Source: Bacillota bacterium (GTDB taxonomy: Bacteria; Bacillota; Clostridia; Oscillospirales; Oscillospiraceae). From it: DNA of 13,214 bases. A program made the translations under genes and the position numbers. Below, one piece after another: positions 1-6,310 of the stretch (its first letter is position 1; each line of letters begins with the position of its first letter). Under the pieces are notes generated by a model. It saw nothing but the letters and a program-made list of their open reading frames with translations. It had not been told where the DNA came from and searched no databases. Location of the stretch: positions 1-13,214 of the forward strand of contig WQUU01000121.1 of NCBI GenBank assembly GCA_009781925.1, in the 5' to 3' direction.

Positions 1-1237
1 CCTGACTGCGCAAAAAAATCTCCTCCATATCGCGATACCGCGCGTCTGAAGCGCTGAACATGGCCTGGAGCGCCTCGAACTCCCCCTGTTCCTTCGTCAG
101 CGCAGCCTGTTTGCCCGCGATGGCGGCGCGATCCGTCTGGAGCGCGGACAGGCGCTTTTGCCTTTCCGCGGATCCCTCCCACGCTTTGGACAGCGCGGCA
201 AAATCCCCCTGCGCCTTTTCCAGGGGCGGCAGAGCTTCCACCGCCCTGACTGCCCCCTGAAGTTCGGCTTCGGCGGCGGTTTCCCGCTTTTTTGCGTCCG
301 CCAAAGCGGTCAGCGCGGTCTCGTGCTCCTCCGCAGCCCGCCGCAGTCCGTCCGCCAGGGGTTTGATTCGCCGCAACGCGGCCTCGCCCCGGGCGATACG
401 CGTTTTTGTCCCCGCGATCTCCCCGGACAGCGCCCGATGCGCCGCAAAGTCCAGCCGGAGCCGATCCAGATCGGTGAATTTTTTGCTGTCCCCCTCCGCG
501 ACGGCCAGCGCGGCGGCCAGCTCCTGCCGCCGCCGGTCACAGTCCGCGAGTTCCGTGTCTGTCTCCTGAAGCGCGGCCCGGTCAACCCGGCTCTGCGCCT
601 CCCACGCCGCGAATGTGGCCTCCCGCTGATAGACGTCCACCTCATAGCGCGCGAAGTCGTGGAGAACCATCTCGCGCTCCCCCTTCACACGCCGCTCGCG
701 CTCTTTGAGTTGCTCCTGAAACTGCCGCAGCGCCTCCGTGCCAAAGATGCGGCGCAGAATTTTTACCCGCTCCTCCGTACCGCTCTGGAGAAAGCGAAGA
801 AAATCGTTCTGGGCGATCATGACGATCTGGGCAAACTGCTCCCGATCCAGCCCGATAATCTCGGCAATTTTGGGTCTGACATTCCGCTCCCCGCCGAGGA
901 CACTGCCGTCGGGCAGCGTGAGGACGGGCTCCTGCCCGGTCTTTTTGATGCTCCGCTTGATGTTGTAGCATTTTCCGGAGGCGGTGAAGTCCAGCTCCAC
1001 AGCCGTCTTGGCCTTCTCCTCTGAAAAGTCGCTCCGGAGCATGGCGCAATCGTCGCGCCCCGCGCCGCTGGCTTTGCCGAAGAGGGCGAAGGAGATGGCG
1101 TCAAAGATGGTCGTCTTGCCGGAGCCCGTCTCCCCCGTGATGAGATAGAGCCCGCTTGCGCCGAGCCTGGTAAAATCGATGCACTGCGTGTCGGCGTAGG
1201 AGCCGAAGGCGCTCATGGTCAATTTCAGCGGTTTCAT
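1..1237 (-). CDS. sbcC: SbcC exonuclease subunit, N-terminal part (cut by window edge)
   Basis: This is the amino-terminal 412 codons of the SMC/Rad50-like ATPase of the SbcCD nuclease, which opens and degrades hairpin and palindromic DNA ends in the cytoplasm. An open frame runs from the ATG at 1237 to the left edge without a stop, so the carboxy half is missing. The ATP-binding head begins at once, with Walker A GETGSGKTT at residues 35-43 inside the typical ITGETGSGKTTIFDAISFAL context. A Q-loop glutamine lies near residue 143 (QIVMIAQNDFLRFL). From about residue 170 the sequence becomes charged, Glu/Arg/Ala-rich and heptad-like, as expected for the first arm of the long coiled coil. The start overlaps the sbcD stop by 4 nt (ATGA), which indicates translational coupling. 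Walker B, the signature motif and the zinc hook would lie outside the window. Family assignment is firm; only completeness is unknown. Confidence 0.95.
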   Translation of the reverse strand, partial: MKPLKLTMSAFGSYADTQCIDFTRLGASGLYLITGETGSGKTTIFDAISFALFGKASGAGRDDCAMLRSDFSEEKAKTAVELDFTASGKCYNIKRSIKKTGQEPVLTLPDGSVLGGERNVRPKIAEIIGLDREQFAQIVMIAQNDFLRFLQSGTEERVKILRRIFGTEALRQFQEQLKERERRVKGEREMVLHDFARYEVDVYQREATFAAWEAQSRVDRAALQETDTELADCDRRRQELAAALAVAEGDSKKFTDLDRLRLDFAAHRALSGEIAGTKTRIARGEAALRRIKPLADGLRRAAEEHETALTALADAKKRETAAEAELQGAVRAVEALPPLEKAQGDFAALSKAWEGSAERQKRLSALQTDRAAIAGKQAALTKEQGEFEALQAMFSASDARYRDMEEIFLRSQ

Positions 1238-2334
1238 GCCTCATGTACCCCCTCCAGGAGTTCCCGCACGATTCCGGCCTGCACCGCGCTCAGGACGGAA
1301 CCCTGCGTCTCGAGAAAAAAAGCGCCGAACAACTCGTAGGGCGACAGCTTTTCCACCGCCGCCGCCTCTGCCCGGACCGCGCCGGGGTCGATCCCTGTCC
1401 GGGCGTTCTCAAAGTCGAGACTCATGAGGTTTGGATAGACGCTGCGGAGCTTGCCCACCGGGTCGGCGAGCTCCTCCTCATCGGTGAGGATTACGCGCAG
1501 ATAGTCCTCCCGATCCGCCAGGGACGCGATCTCAGGAGAGATCAGCGTCTCCAGCTTCCCCTTGATCTCGCGCATGTCGTGGAGCGGCGCGAGGGGGAGC
1601 GCGGTGAGAGTCAAATTTCCCTTTTCCCGCAGCTCAACCAGGGTGACGGACTTCTCCTGCCGCCACTCGGAGAACGAATACTTGACCGGCGACCCGGCGT
1701 AGCGGATTTTTGCCTCCCCCAGGGACTGCGCCCCGTGCAGGTGGCCCAGCGCCGCGTAGTCAAAGCGCGTAAGCAGTGCGGCGTCCGCCGCGTCGAGCCC
1801 GCCCACCGGGTTCAGCTCGGACTCGCTCCGCAGGGGGATTAGCCCCGCCCGGGTATAAAACTGGTGGGAGACCAGCACATTGCGGGCGCCGGTGGCGATG
1901 TCCGCCGCTTCCAGCGCCGCGCCGACCGCGTCGTATTTGACAAAAGGCAGCAGCCAGAAATTTACCGCGCCGTATGCGTCCGGCAGCGTCACTTTTTGCA
2001 TGTCCCCGTCAAAACTGCCGCAGAGATACAGCTTTTTTTCTTGCAGCAGCCGGCTGGCAAAGTCCAGGCGCTCCGGCGAGTCGTGGTTGCCGGAGATGAG
2101 CAGCACCGCCGCGCCCGTGTCTGCCAGCGCGGTGAGGAAGTCGTCGAAAACGCCCACAGCCTCCGTGCCCGGGAGGGCGCGGTCGTACACGTCCCCGGCG
2201 ATGAGCACAGCGGCGGGCTGTTCGGTCTCTATGCGCGCGAGGATTTGCGCAAAAGCGTGCCGCTGCTCCTCCAGCATGGAGAAGCCGTTCACGCTCTTGC
2301 CAATATGCAGATCGGCGATGTGCAAAAATTTCAT
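1234..2334 (-). CDS. sbcD: SbcD exonuclease subunit (Mre11-type nuclease)
   Basis: This is the metallophosphoesterase nuclease subunit of SbcCD, the partner of the SbcC ATPase in processing DNA ends and hairpins. The protein has 366 residues, near the family's usual size. All the metal-site motifs of the Mre11/SbcD family are visible: D8 and H10 (IADLHIG), GDVYD at 47-51, SGNHDS at 81-86, VSHQ with H157, and GHLHG at 197-201. The carboxy-terminal 130 residues form the capping/SbcC-binding part. The start at 2334 follows an AGGGAGG ribosome site (about 2342-2348) at good spacing. The gene is the first of a two-gene operon and overlaps sbcC by 4 nt. It is transcribed divergently from the alarmone synthetase gene, and a candidate promoter lies at 2358-2386. 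No missing catalytic residues were seen. Confidence 0.96.
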   Translation of the reverse strand: MKFLHIADLHIGKSVNGFSMLEEQRHAFAQILARIETEQPAAVLIAGDVYDRALPGTEAVGVFDDFLTALADTGAAVLLISGNHDSPERLDFASRLLQEKKLYLCGSFDGDMQKVTLPDAYGAVNFWLLPFVKYDAVGAALEAADIATGARNVLVSHQFYTRAGLIPLRSESELNPVGGLDAADAALLTRFDYAALGHLHGAQSLGEAKIRYAGSPVKYSFSEWRQEKSVTLVELREKGNLTLTALPLAPLHDMREIKGKLETLISPEIASLADREDYLRVILTDEEELADPVGKLRSVYPNLMSLDFENARTGIDPGAVRAEAAAVEKLSPYELFGAFFLETQGSVLSAVQAGIVRELLEGVHEA

Positions 2335-2357
2335 AGGCGGCCCTCCCTGTCACAAAG

Positions 2358-2386
2358 ATTTTATCACAGCGGCCCATTTCATGCAA
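2358..2386 (-). promoter_or_regulatory. Candidate sigma-A promoter for sbcDC
   Basis: Read on the minus strand, the -35 box is TTGCAT (2381-2386), the spacer is 17 bp, and the -10 box is TAAAAT (2358-2363). The -10 is preceded by TG one base upstream (TGATAAAAT), an extended -10. Predicted transcription starts about 15 bp before the sbcD start codon, just ahead of the ribosome site, so the leader would be very short. The call rests on consensus match and position only. Confidence 0.6.
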
Positions 2387-2418
2387 TTTGAATTTTTCAT
2401 AAACAACCAGGGATTGCG

Positions 2419-2447
2419 TTGCTTTTTTAATAATTCGCGCTTAAAAT
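2419..2447 (+). promoter_or_regulatory. Candidate sigma-A promoter for the alarmone synthetase gene
   Basis: On the plus strand, TTGCTT (2419-2424) and TAAAAT (2442-2447) are separated by 17 bp. They lie about 37 bp upstream of the start codon at 2484, in an AT-rich pocket of an otherwise GC-rich region. The -35 matches the consensus only in its first three bases. This promoter and the sbcD promoter are divergent and about 60 bp apart. Confidence 0.45.
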
Positions 2448-2483
2448 GAAATCAGAGTACGGCAGACAAGGGGGGATGTTGGC

Positions 2484-3128
2484 ATGAGTCCGGAAAAGTC
2501 AGTGACGCGATTTGAGACCGGCGAGTTTGATAAGCTCAAGAGCAGCCTTGTAATCTACCGCTGCGCGCTCAAAATGATCGAGACAAAACTCACGAACCTC
2601 AACGACTATTACGCCGCGTTCTACGAGGGCAACCCCATTGAACATACCGCATACCGCATCAAGTCGCCGGAGAGCATCGCCGGCAAATTGAAAGCCCGGA
2701 ATCTGCCGATCACCGCCGAGGCGGCCGTTGCAAACCTTTTGGACATCGCCGGGGCGCGCATCATCTGCTCCTACGCGAAAAATATCCGGGAGATCGCCGA
2801 TATTATCCGGGCACAGCACGACCTCACGATCGTCAGCGAAAAAGACTACCTCTCCGCCCCGAAGGCCAGCGGATACCGCAGTTACCATATCGTGGCGGAG
2901 GTGAGGCCCGGCATCCAGTTCGGCGAGCAATGCTGTCCGGTGGAGATCCAGATCCGAACCTCGGCCATGGACTTCTGGGCCAGCCTGGAGCACAAGGTTC
3001 GCTATAAATACGGCGGGCAGGTGCCCGACCACTTCAGCCGCGAACTCCAGCTCTGCGCGGAAAAGATCAACGAGCTGGACGAGCGGATGTATCTGATCCA
3101 CGAGCTGGTGGAACTGGTGAACGAATAA
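2484..3128 (+). CDS. Small alarmone synthetase, RelQ/YjbM-like GTP pyrophosphokinase
   Basis: This protein would transfer pyrophosphate from ATP to GDP/GTP to make (p)ppGpp, the stringent-response signal. It is a stand-alone RelA/SpoT synthetase domain of 214 residues, typical of RelQ/RelP-type small synthetases, with no hydrolase (HD), TGS or ACT domain. The motifs in order are YRIKSPESIAGKLKARNLPI (58-77, substrate contact), LLDIAGARIIC (85-95, with the Mg-binding Asp), SAPKASGYRSYH (124-135, the G-loop region), and VEIQIRT followed by MDFWASLEHKVRYK (153-175, with the catalytic Glu of the EIQIRT box). The start follows an AAGGGGGG ribosome site at 2468-2475. It is the only plus-strand gene here and is divergent from sbcDC. 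It ends 28 bp before a hairpin shared with the convergent carbamoyltransferase gene. RelQ is likelier than RelP from the motif layout, but I cannot settle this without an alignment. Confidence 0.92.
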   Translation: MSPEKSVTRFETGEFDKLKSSLVIYRCALKMIETKLTNLNDYYAAFYEGNPIEHTAYRIKSPESIAGKLKARNLPITAEAAVANLLDIAGARIICSYAKNIREIADIIRAQHDLTIVSEKDYLSAPKASGYRSYHIVAEVRPGIQFGEQCCPVEIQIRTSAMDFWASLEHKVRYKYGGQVPDHFSRELQLCAEKINELDERMYLIHELVELVNE

Positions 3129-3155
3129 TCGCGGCAGTGGGATTGTCGCCATATG

Positions 3156-3194
3156 GCAAAAACGGGACGTCTGTCTAAGACGCCCCGTTTTTGC
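3156..3194. terminator. Bidirectional intrinsic terminator
   Basis: A 17-bp stem (3156-3172 with 3178-3194) encloses a 5-nt loop (GTCTA) and has a GC-rich core flanked by A5 on the left arm and T5 on the right. Each strand therefore gives a hairpin ending in a U5 run. The one imperfect pair (A3167/C3183) is a mismatch on the plus strand but a G-U wobble on the minus strand. It sits between two convergent gene ends (3128 and 3206). Confidence 0.88.
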
Positions 3195-3205
3195 ATATTC
3201 CCCCG

Positions 3206-4207
3206 TCACCCGCCCAGTGTGGCCACCATCACGGCCTTGATCGTGTGCAGCCGGTTCTCCGCCTCATCAAATACGACGGAGTGCCCGCTCTCAAAGACCT
3301 CGTCGCTGACCTCCATCTCCAGGAGGCCAAATTTTTCATAAATCTCCCGCCCGACGGCGGTTTTCAGGTCGTGAAACGCCGGTAGGCAGTGCAGAAACAG
3401 CACGTCCGGGTTGTTGGTTTTTTGGACGACATCCGCGTTGATCTGATACGGTCTGAGCAGCGCGATCCGCTCCGCCCAGACCTCATAGGGCTCGCCCATG
3501 GACACCCAGACGTCCGTATACAGCACGTCCGCGTCCAGGACGCCCGTGCCGATGTCCTGCGTGACCGTGACGCGCGCGCCGGTCTCCGCCGCCACGGCCC
3601 GGCAGCGGTCAAGGAAGGCCGGATCCGGATAGAGCGCTTTTGGCGCCACGATGCGGAAGTCCATGCCCAGCTTGACGCCGCCGATGAGCAGCGCGCGGGC
3701 CACGTTGTTGCGCCCGTCCCCCATAAAGACGAAGGTCATCTCGGAAAATGGTTTTTGCAGATGCTCCCGCGCCGTCAAAAAATCCGCCAGCACCTGGGTC
3801 GGGTGATCGAGGTCGGTCAGGCCGTTCCAGACCGGGACGCCCGAGTATTTCGCCAGATCCTCCACCGTGGACTGGGCAAAGCCCCGGTACTCGATGCCGT
3901 CATACATCCGCCCTAAAACCCGCGCCGTGTCGGGGATCGACTCCTTCTTCCCCATCTGGCTGCCGGTCGGGCCCAGATAGGTCACGTGCGCGCCCTGGTC
4001 ATGGGCCGCGACCTCAAAGGCGCAGCGGGTGCGCGTGGAGTCCTTTTCAAACAGCAGGACGATATTTTTGCCGAGCAGTTTCTTCTCCTCCGCCCCGGCG
4101 CGCTTGGCGGCCTTCAGCGCGGCGGAGAGCTCGAGCAGATATTCGATCTCCTCCGGCGTGAAGTCCATGAGGGTGAGGAAGCTGCGGTTATGCAGGTTGA
4201 TGGACAT
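3206..4207 (-). CDS. Ornithine carbamoyltransferase
   Basis: This enzyme condenses carbamoyl phosphate with ornithine to give citrulline and phosphate, or runs in reverse in the arginine deiminase pathway. It is a 333-residue cytoplasmic protein, the normal length. The carbamoyl-phosphate site is STRTR at 57-61 with DHPTQ at 134-138. The ornithine side carries DVWVSMGE at 232-239 (SMG loop) and HCLPAF at 273-278 with the conserved Cys. I chose the ATG at 4207 over an upstream in-frame ATG at 4315. It is preceded by GGAGG (4215-4219) at 7-nt spacing, matches the family amino terminus (MSINLHNRSFLTLMDF), and avoids overlap with the upstream gene. Sequence alone does not separate anabolic ArgF from catabolic ArcB. 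No other arginine biosynthesis gene is nearby, and a putative ornithine-degrading protein is, so a catabolic or balancing role is plausible. Confidence 0.95.
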   Translation of the reverse strand: MSINLHNRSFLTLMDFTPEEIEYLLELSAALKAAKRAGAEEKKLLGKNIVLLFEKDSTRTRCAFEVAAHDQGAHVTYLGPTGSQMGKKESIPDTARVLGRMYDGIEYRGFAQSTVEDLAKYSGVPVWNGLTDLDHPTQVLADFLTAREHLQKPFSEMTFVFMGDGRNNVARALLIGGVKLGMDFRIVAPKALYPDPAFLDRCRAVAAETGARVTVTQDIGTGVLDADVLYTDVWVSMGEPYEVWAERIALLRPYQINADVVQKTNNPDVLFLHCLPAFHDLKTAVGREIYEKFGLLEMEVSDEVFESGHSVVFDEAENRLHTIKAVMVATLGG

Positions 4208-4254
4208 GGCGGGGCCTCCGTTTTTTATTTCTATTATTGTCTCATGCGCACGGG

Positions 4255-4443
4255 TTATTGTTCTTTTTTGAATATCAACAAAAATTGAGCAAATCCCGCA
4301 AGCGAAAATGAACACGCCGCCAGCTCCCAGCCATCAGCCGCGCGTTTGTTTATTTCCTCGTCAAGAATAGAGATGTCCTTTGCGCCGAGTTTACCTTTTA
4401 TAGAACTGGACGCATCAAGAAGCACACTTTCATACTTTAACAT
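4255..4443 (-). CDS. Small DUF4177-like protein
   Basis: This is a 62-residue cytoplasmic protein of unknown function. It resembles the short DUF4177-type domain: an opening beta strand (MLKYESVLLD), a helix before a conserved GWEL (38-41), and a final strand ending in LLIFKK (55-60). The start at 4443 follows an AAAGGCGG ribosome-like site about 8 nt upstream. It lies in an AT-richer islet with another small gene, 71 bp downstream of that gene's stop and 47 bp upstream of the carbamoyltransferase start, all on one strand. Whether it is transcribed with its neighbours is not clear. The family call is from pattern memory and is moderate; that it is a real gene is supported by the ribosome site and the domain-like pattern. 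Confidence 0.65.
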   Translation of the reverse strand: MLKYESVLLDASSSIKGKLGAKDISILDEEINKRAADGWELAACSFSLAGFAQFLLIFKKEQ

Positions 4444-4514
4444 CGTAAAACCGCCTTTCCATCTGTTATGAATACTGTCTGCGTGCGGGTATAGTTCTGC
4501 GCTCGCTTAGAACA

Positions 4515-4712
4515 TCATTTTTGCTTTCTGTAGGTAAGAACAAGTAACGATAAACCCCAGACCATTAGAGGTATTCCAACAATAATCGATAGAATCTTCG
4601 CCCAGTCAGGCAAATTCAATGCAAAAACATTCCAGTTAAAAATCACTGTAACAGCTATTCCAACTACGATAAGAACGATTGCCAGTATGGTTTTTGTTAC
4701 ACGCTTATCCAT
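4515..4712 (-). CDS. Small two-TM membrane protein, unknown function
   Basis: The protein has 65 residues, with two hydrophobic helices at about 7-25 and 39-60, a short loop containing FNWNVFALNLPDW, and charged ends (MDKRVTK at the start, YRKQK at the end). This is the layout of a small integral membrane protein with both termini probably cytoplasmic. The ATG at 4712 has a good AAAGGAG ribosome site (4722-4728) at 9-nt spacing. Base composition is clearly more AT-rich than the flanking genes. I recognise no family. Its neighbours (the P-loop GTPase upstream, the DUF4177-like gene downstream) give no firm functional hint. Confidence 0.7.
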   Translation of the reverse strand: MDKRVTKTILAIVLIVVGIAVTVIFNWNVFALNLPDWAKILSIIVGIPLMVWGLSLLVLTYRKQK

Positions 4713-4760
4713 TTTCTGCTTCTCCTTTCACAGTTAAATTTTGACCGTTCCCTATGGTAA

Positions 4761-4786
4761 ACCCGCCTTAAAATATTTTTGCGGGT
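4761..4786. repeat. Short inverted repeat with AT core
   Basis: ACCCGC (4761-4766) and GCGGGT (4781-4786) enclose a 14-nt AT-rich centre that itself contains the palindrome AAAATATTTT (4770-4779). It lies between the GTPase stop (4855) and the small membrane gene start (4712). Neither direction has a U-run after the stem, so it is not a canonical terminator. An operator is possible but nothing beyond symmetry supports it. Confidence 0.35.
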
Positions 4787-4854
4787 ATCACCCCCCCAAT
4801 ATCCCGTTCGCGGTTCATCATTTTAACCTTCTTGCCCAACCATAGCTTACTTGC

Positions 4855-6189
4855 TTATTTCACGTACTTCTCCACAAACTCATCCAGCACTTGCGCCAAA
4901 TCCGGGTGGCCGATCTCCTGGAGGTCGTAGTGGACGCGGGTGTTCGGTTTGTTGATCTTGCAAACGCGGTTTAAATCGATCGGCGTCGCGATCACAACAC
5001 TGTCGCAGTCCGTATTGGCGATGGTGGCCGCAAGGTCGCGCACCTGCTGCTCCCCGTAACCCATGGCGGGCAGCAGCGCGCCGATATTCGGGTAGGTGTC
5101 AAAGGTCTCCGCCAGTTTACCGACCACGAAGGGCCTTGGATCCACCGTCTCCGCCGCGCCGTAGCGCTTCGCGGCCACGACGCCCGCGCCGATTTTCATC
5201 TCGCCGTGGGTGAGGGTGGGGCCGTCCTCGACCACGAGGACGCGTTTACCCTTGATCACCGCCGGATCGTCCACCGCGATGGTGGAGGCCGCGTCGATGA
5301 TCACCGCGCCCGGATTGACCTTGGCGATATTTTTGCGCACTGTCTGGATGTCGTCAAAATCGGCGCTGTCGATCTTGTTGATGACCACCGCGTCCGCCAG
5401 GCGGAGCGTCACCTCGCCGGGGTAATAGGCGAGCTCATGGCCCGCCCTGTGCGGATCGACGACGGTGATGTTGAGGTCGGGCTTGTAGAAGGGGAAGTCG
5501 TTGTTTCCGCCGTCCCAGAGGATGATGTCACAGCCCTTGGGATCGGTCTCGGCGGCGCGGAGGATCGCCTCATAGTCCACGCCGGCGTAGATGACGTTGC
5601 CGCCCGCCACATAGGGCTCGTACTCCTCCATCTCCTCGATGGTGCACTGATGTTTTTCCAGATCGCCGATCTCGGCGAAGCGCTGGACCTTTTGCGCGGC
5701 GAGATCGCCATAGGGCATCGGGTGGCGCACGGCGATGACCTTTAAGCCTTTGGCGTTGAGCAGCTCCACGATCTTGCGGGAGGTCTGGCTCTTGCCGCAG
5801 CCCGTCCTGACCGCGCCGACGGCGATGACCGGCTTTGTGCTTTTCACCATCGTGTGCTTGGGCCCCAAAAGCGCGAAGTTGGCTCCGGCGGCGTTGACTT
5901 TGGCGCTCATGCCCATGACAAACGCGTATTTCACGTCGCTGTACGCGAACACACACACATCCACGTCCCGCTCCTTGATGAGCTGTTCCAGCTCATCCTG
6001 TGGGAAAATGGGGATCCCCTCGGGGTAGAGGCTGCCGGCCAGTTCGGCCGGATATTTGCGCCCGGCGATGTCCGGGATCTGGGCCGCCGTGAACGCGACG
6101 ACGTTAAAATCCGGGTCGCCGCGGAACGCCGTGTTAAAGTTGTGGAAATCCCTGCCCGCCGCGCCGATGATGATGACGTTTTTTCTCAT
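4855..6189 (-). CDS. COG2403-type P-loop GTPase (annotated cyclic 2,3-diphosphoglycerate synthetase-like)
   Basis: This is a 444-residue cytoplasmic protein. Residues 1-115 look like a Rossmann-type domain (VIIIGAAGRDFHNFN at 5-19). Residues from about 120 form a P-loop NTPase domain with GAVRTGCGKS (125-134) as Walker A, WDGGNNDFPF (225-234) near the expected Walker B, and NKID (271-274) resembling the G4 guanine-specificity motif. This matches the predicted-GTPase family COG2403, often labelled cyclic 2,3-diphosphoglycerate synthetase after an archaeal enzyme. That product is not expected in a mesophilic Firmicute, so the label should not be taken as function. The start at 6189 follows GGAGGA (6195-6200). 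The gene lies between a COG1915-type protein and ornithine carbamoyltransferase on the same strand, which hints at a role in ornithine or carbamoyl-phosphate metabolism. The family call is good; the reaction is unknown. Confidence 0.82.
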   Translation of the reverse strand: MRKNVIIIGAAGRDFHNFNTAFRGDPDFNVVAFTAAQIPDIAGRKYPAELAGSLYPEGIPIFPQDELEQLIKERDVDVCVFAYSDVKYAFVMGMSAKVNAAGANFALLGPKHTMVKSTKPVIAVGAVRTGCGKSQTSRKIVELLNAKGLKVIAVRHPMPYGDLAAQKVQRFAEIGDLEKHQCTIEEMEEYEPYVAGGNVIYAGVDYEAILRAAETDPKGCDIILWDGGNNDFPFYKPDLNITVVDPHRAGHELAYYPGEVTLRLADAVVINKIDSADFDDIQTVRKNIAKVNPGAVIIDAASTIAVDDPAVIKGKRVLVVEDGPTLTHGEMKIGAGVVAAKRYGAAETVDPRPFVVGKLAETFDTYPNIGALLPAMGYGEQQVRDLAATIANTDCDSVVIATPIDLNRVCKINKPNTRVHYDLQEIGHPDLAQVLDEFVEKYVK

Positions 6190-6223
6190 GTAGCTCCTCC
6201 GTTTTTCGAATTTGAATATAATC

Positions 6224-6286
6224 TGTCATTCTGAGCGCAGCGAAGAATCTTGAAGGGAAAGACCCTTCGCCACGCTCAGGGTGACA
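6224..6286. repeat. 63-bp interspersed palindromic repeat
   Basis: The outer arms TGTCATTCTGAGCG (6224-6237) and CGCTCAGGGTGACA (6273-6286) match as an inverted repeat at 12 of 14 positions. Inside them CGAAG (6241-6245) pairs with CTTCG (6265-6269). The opening TGTCATTCTGAGCGCAGCGA is a phrase I recognise from intergenic REP/MITE-like repeats scattered in many bacterial genomes. It fills most of the 121-bp gap between two same-strand genes and may fold in the transcript. No second copy lies in this window. Confidence 0.7.
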
Positions 6287-6310
6287 GGTAAGATATAAAT
6301 GTCACAGCGC

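Noticed and set aside
158..1024. Long plus-strand open frame opposite sbcC
   Set aside because: It is the complement of a clear sbcC coding frame. It is Pro/Arg/Leu-rich with no family motif, as expected from GC-rich antisense frames.
4208..4315. Upstream start for ornithine carbamoyltransferase (ATG 4315)
   Set aside because: It would add 36 residues unlike the family and overlap the small DUF4177-like gene; a good ribosome site precedes the ATG at 4207.
4761..4786. Terminator after the COG2403 gene
   Set aside because: The stem is only 6 bp with a 14-nt loop and no U-run in either direction.
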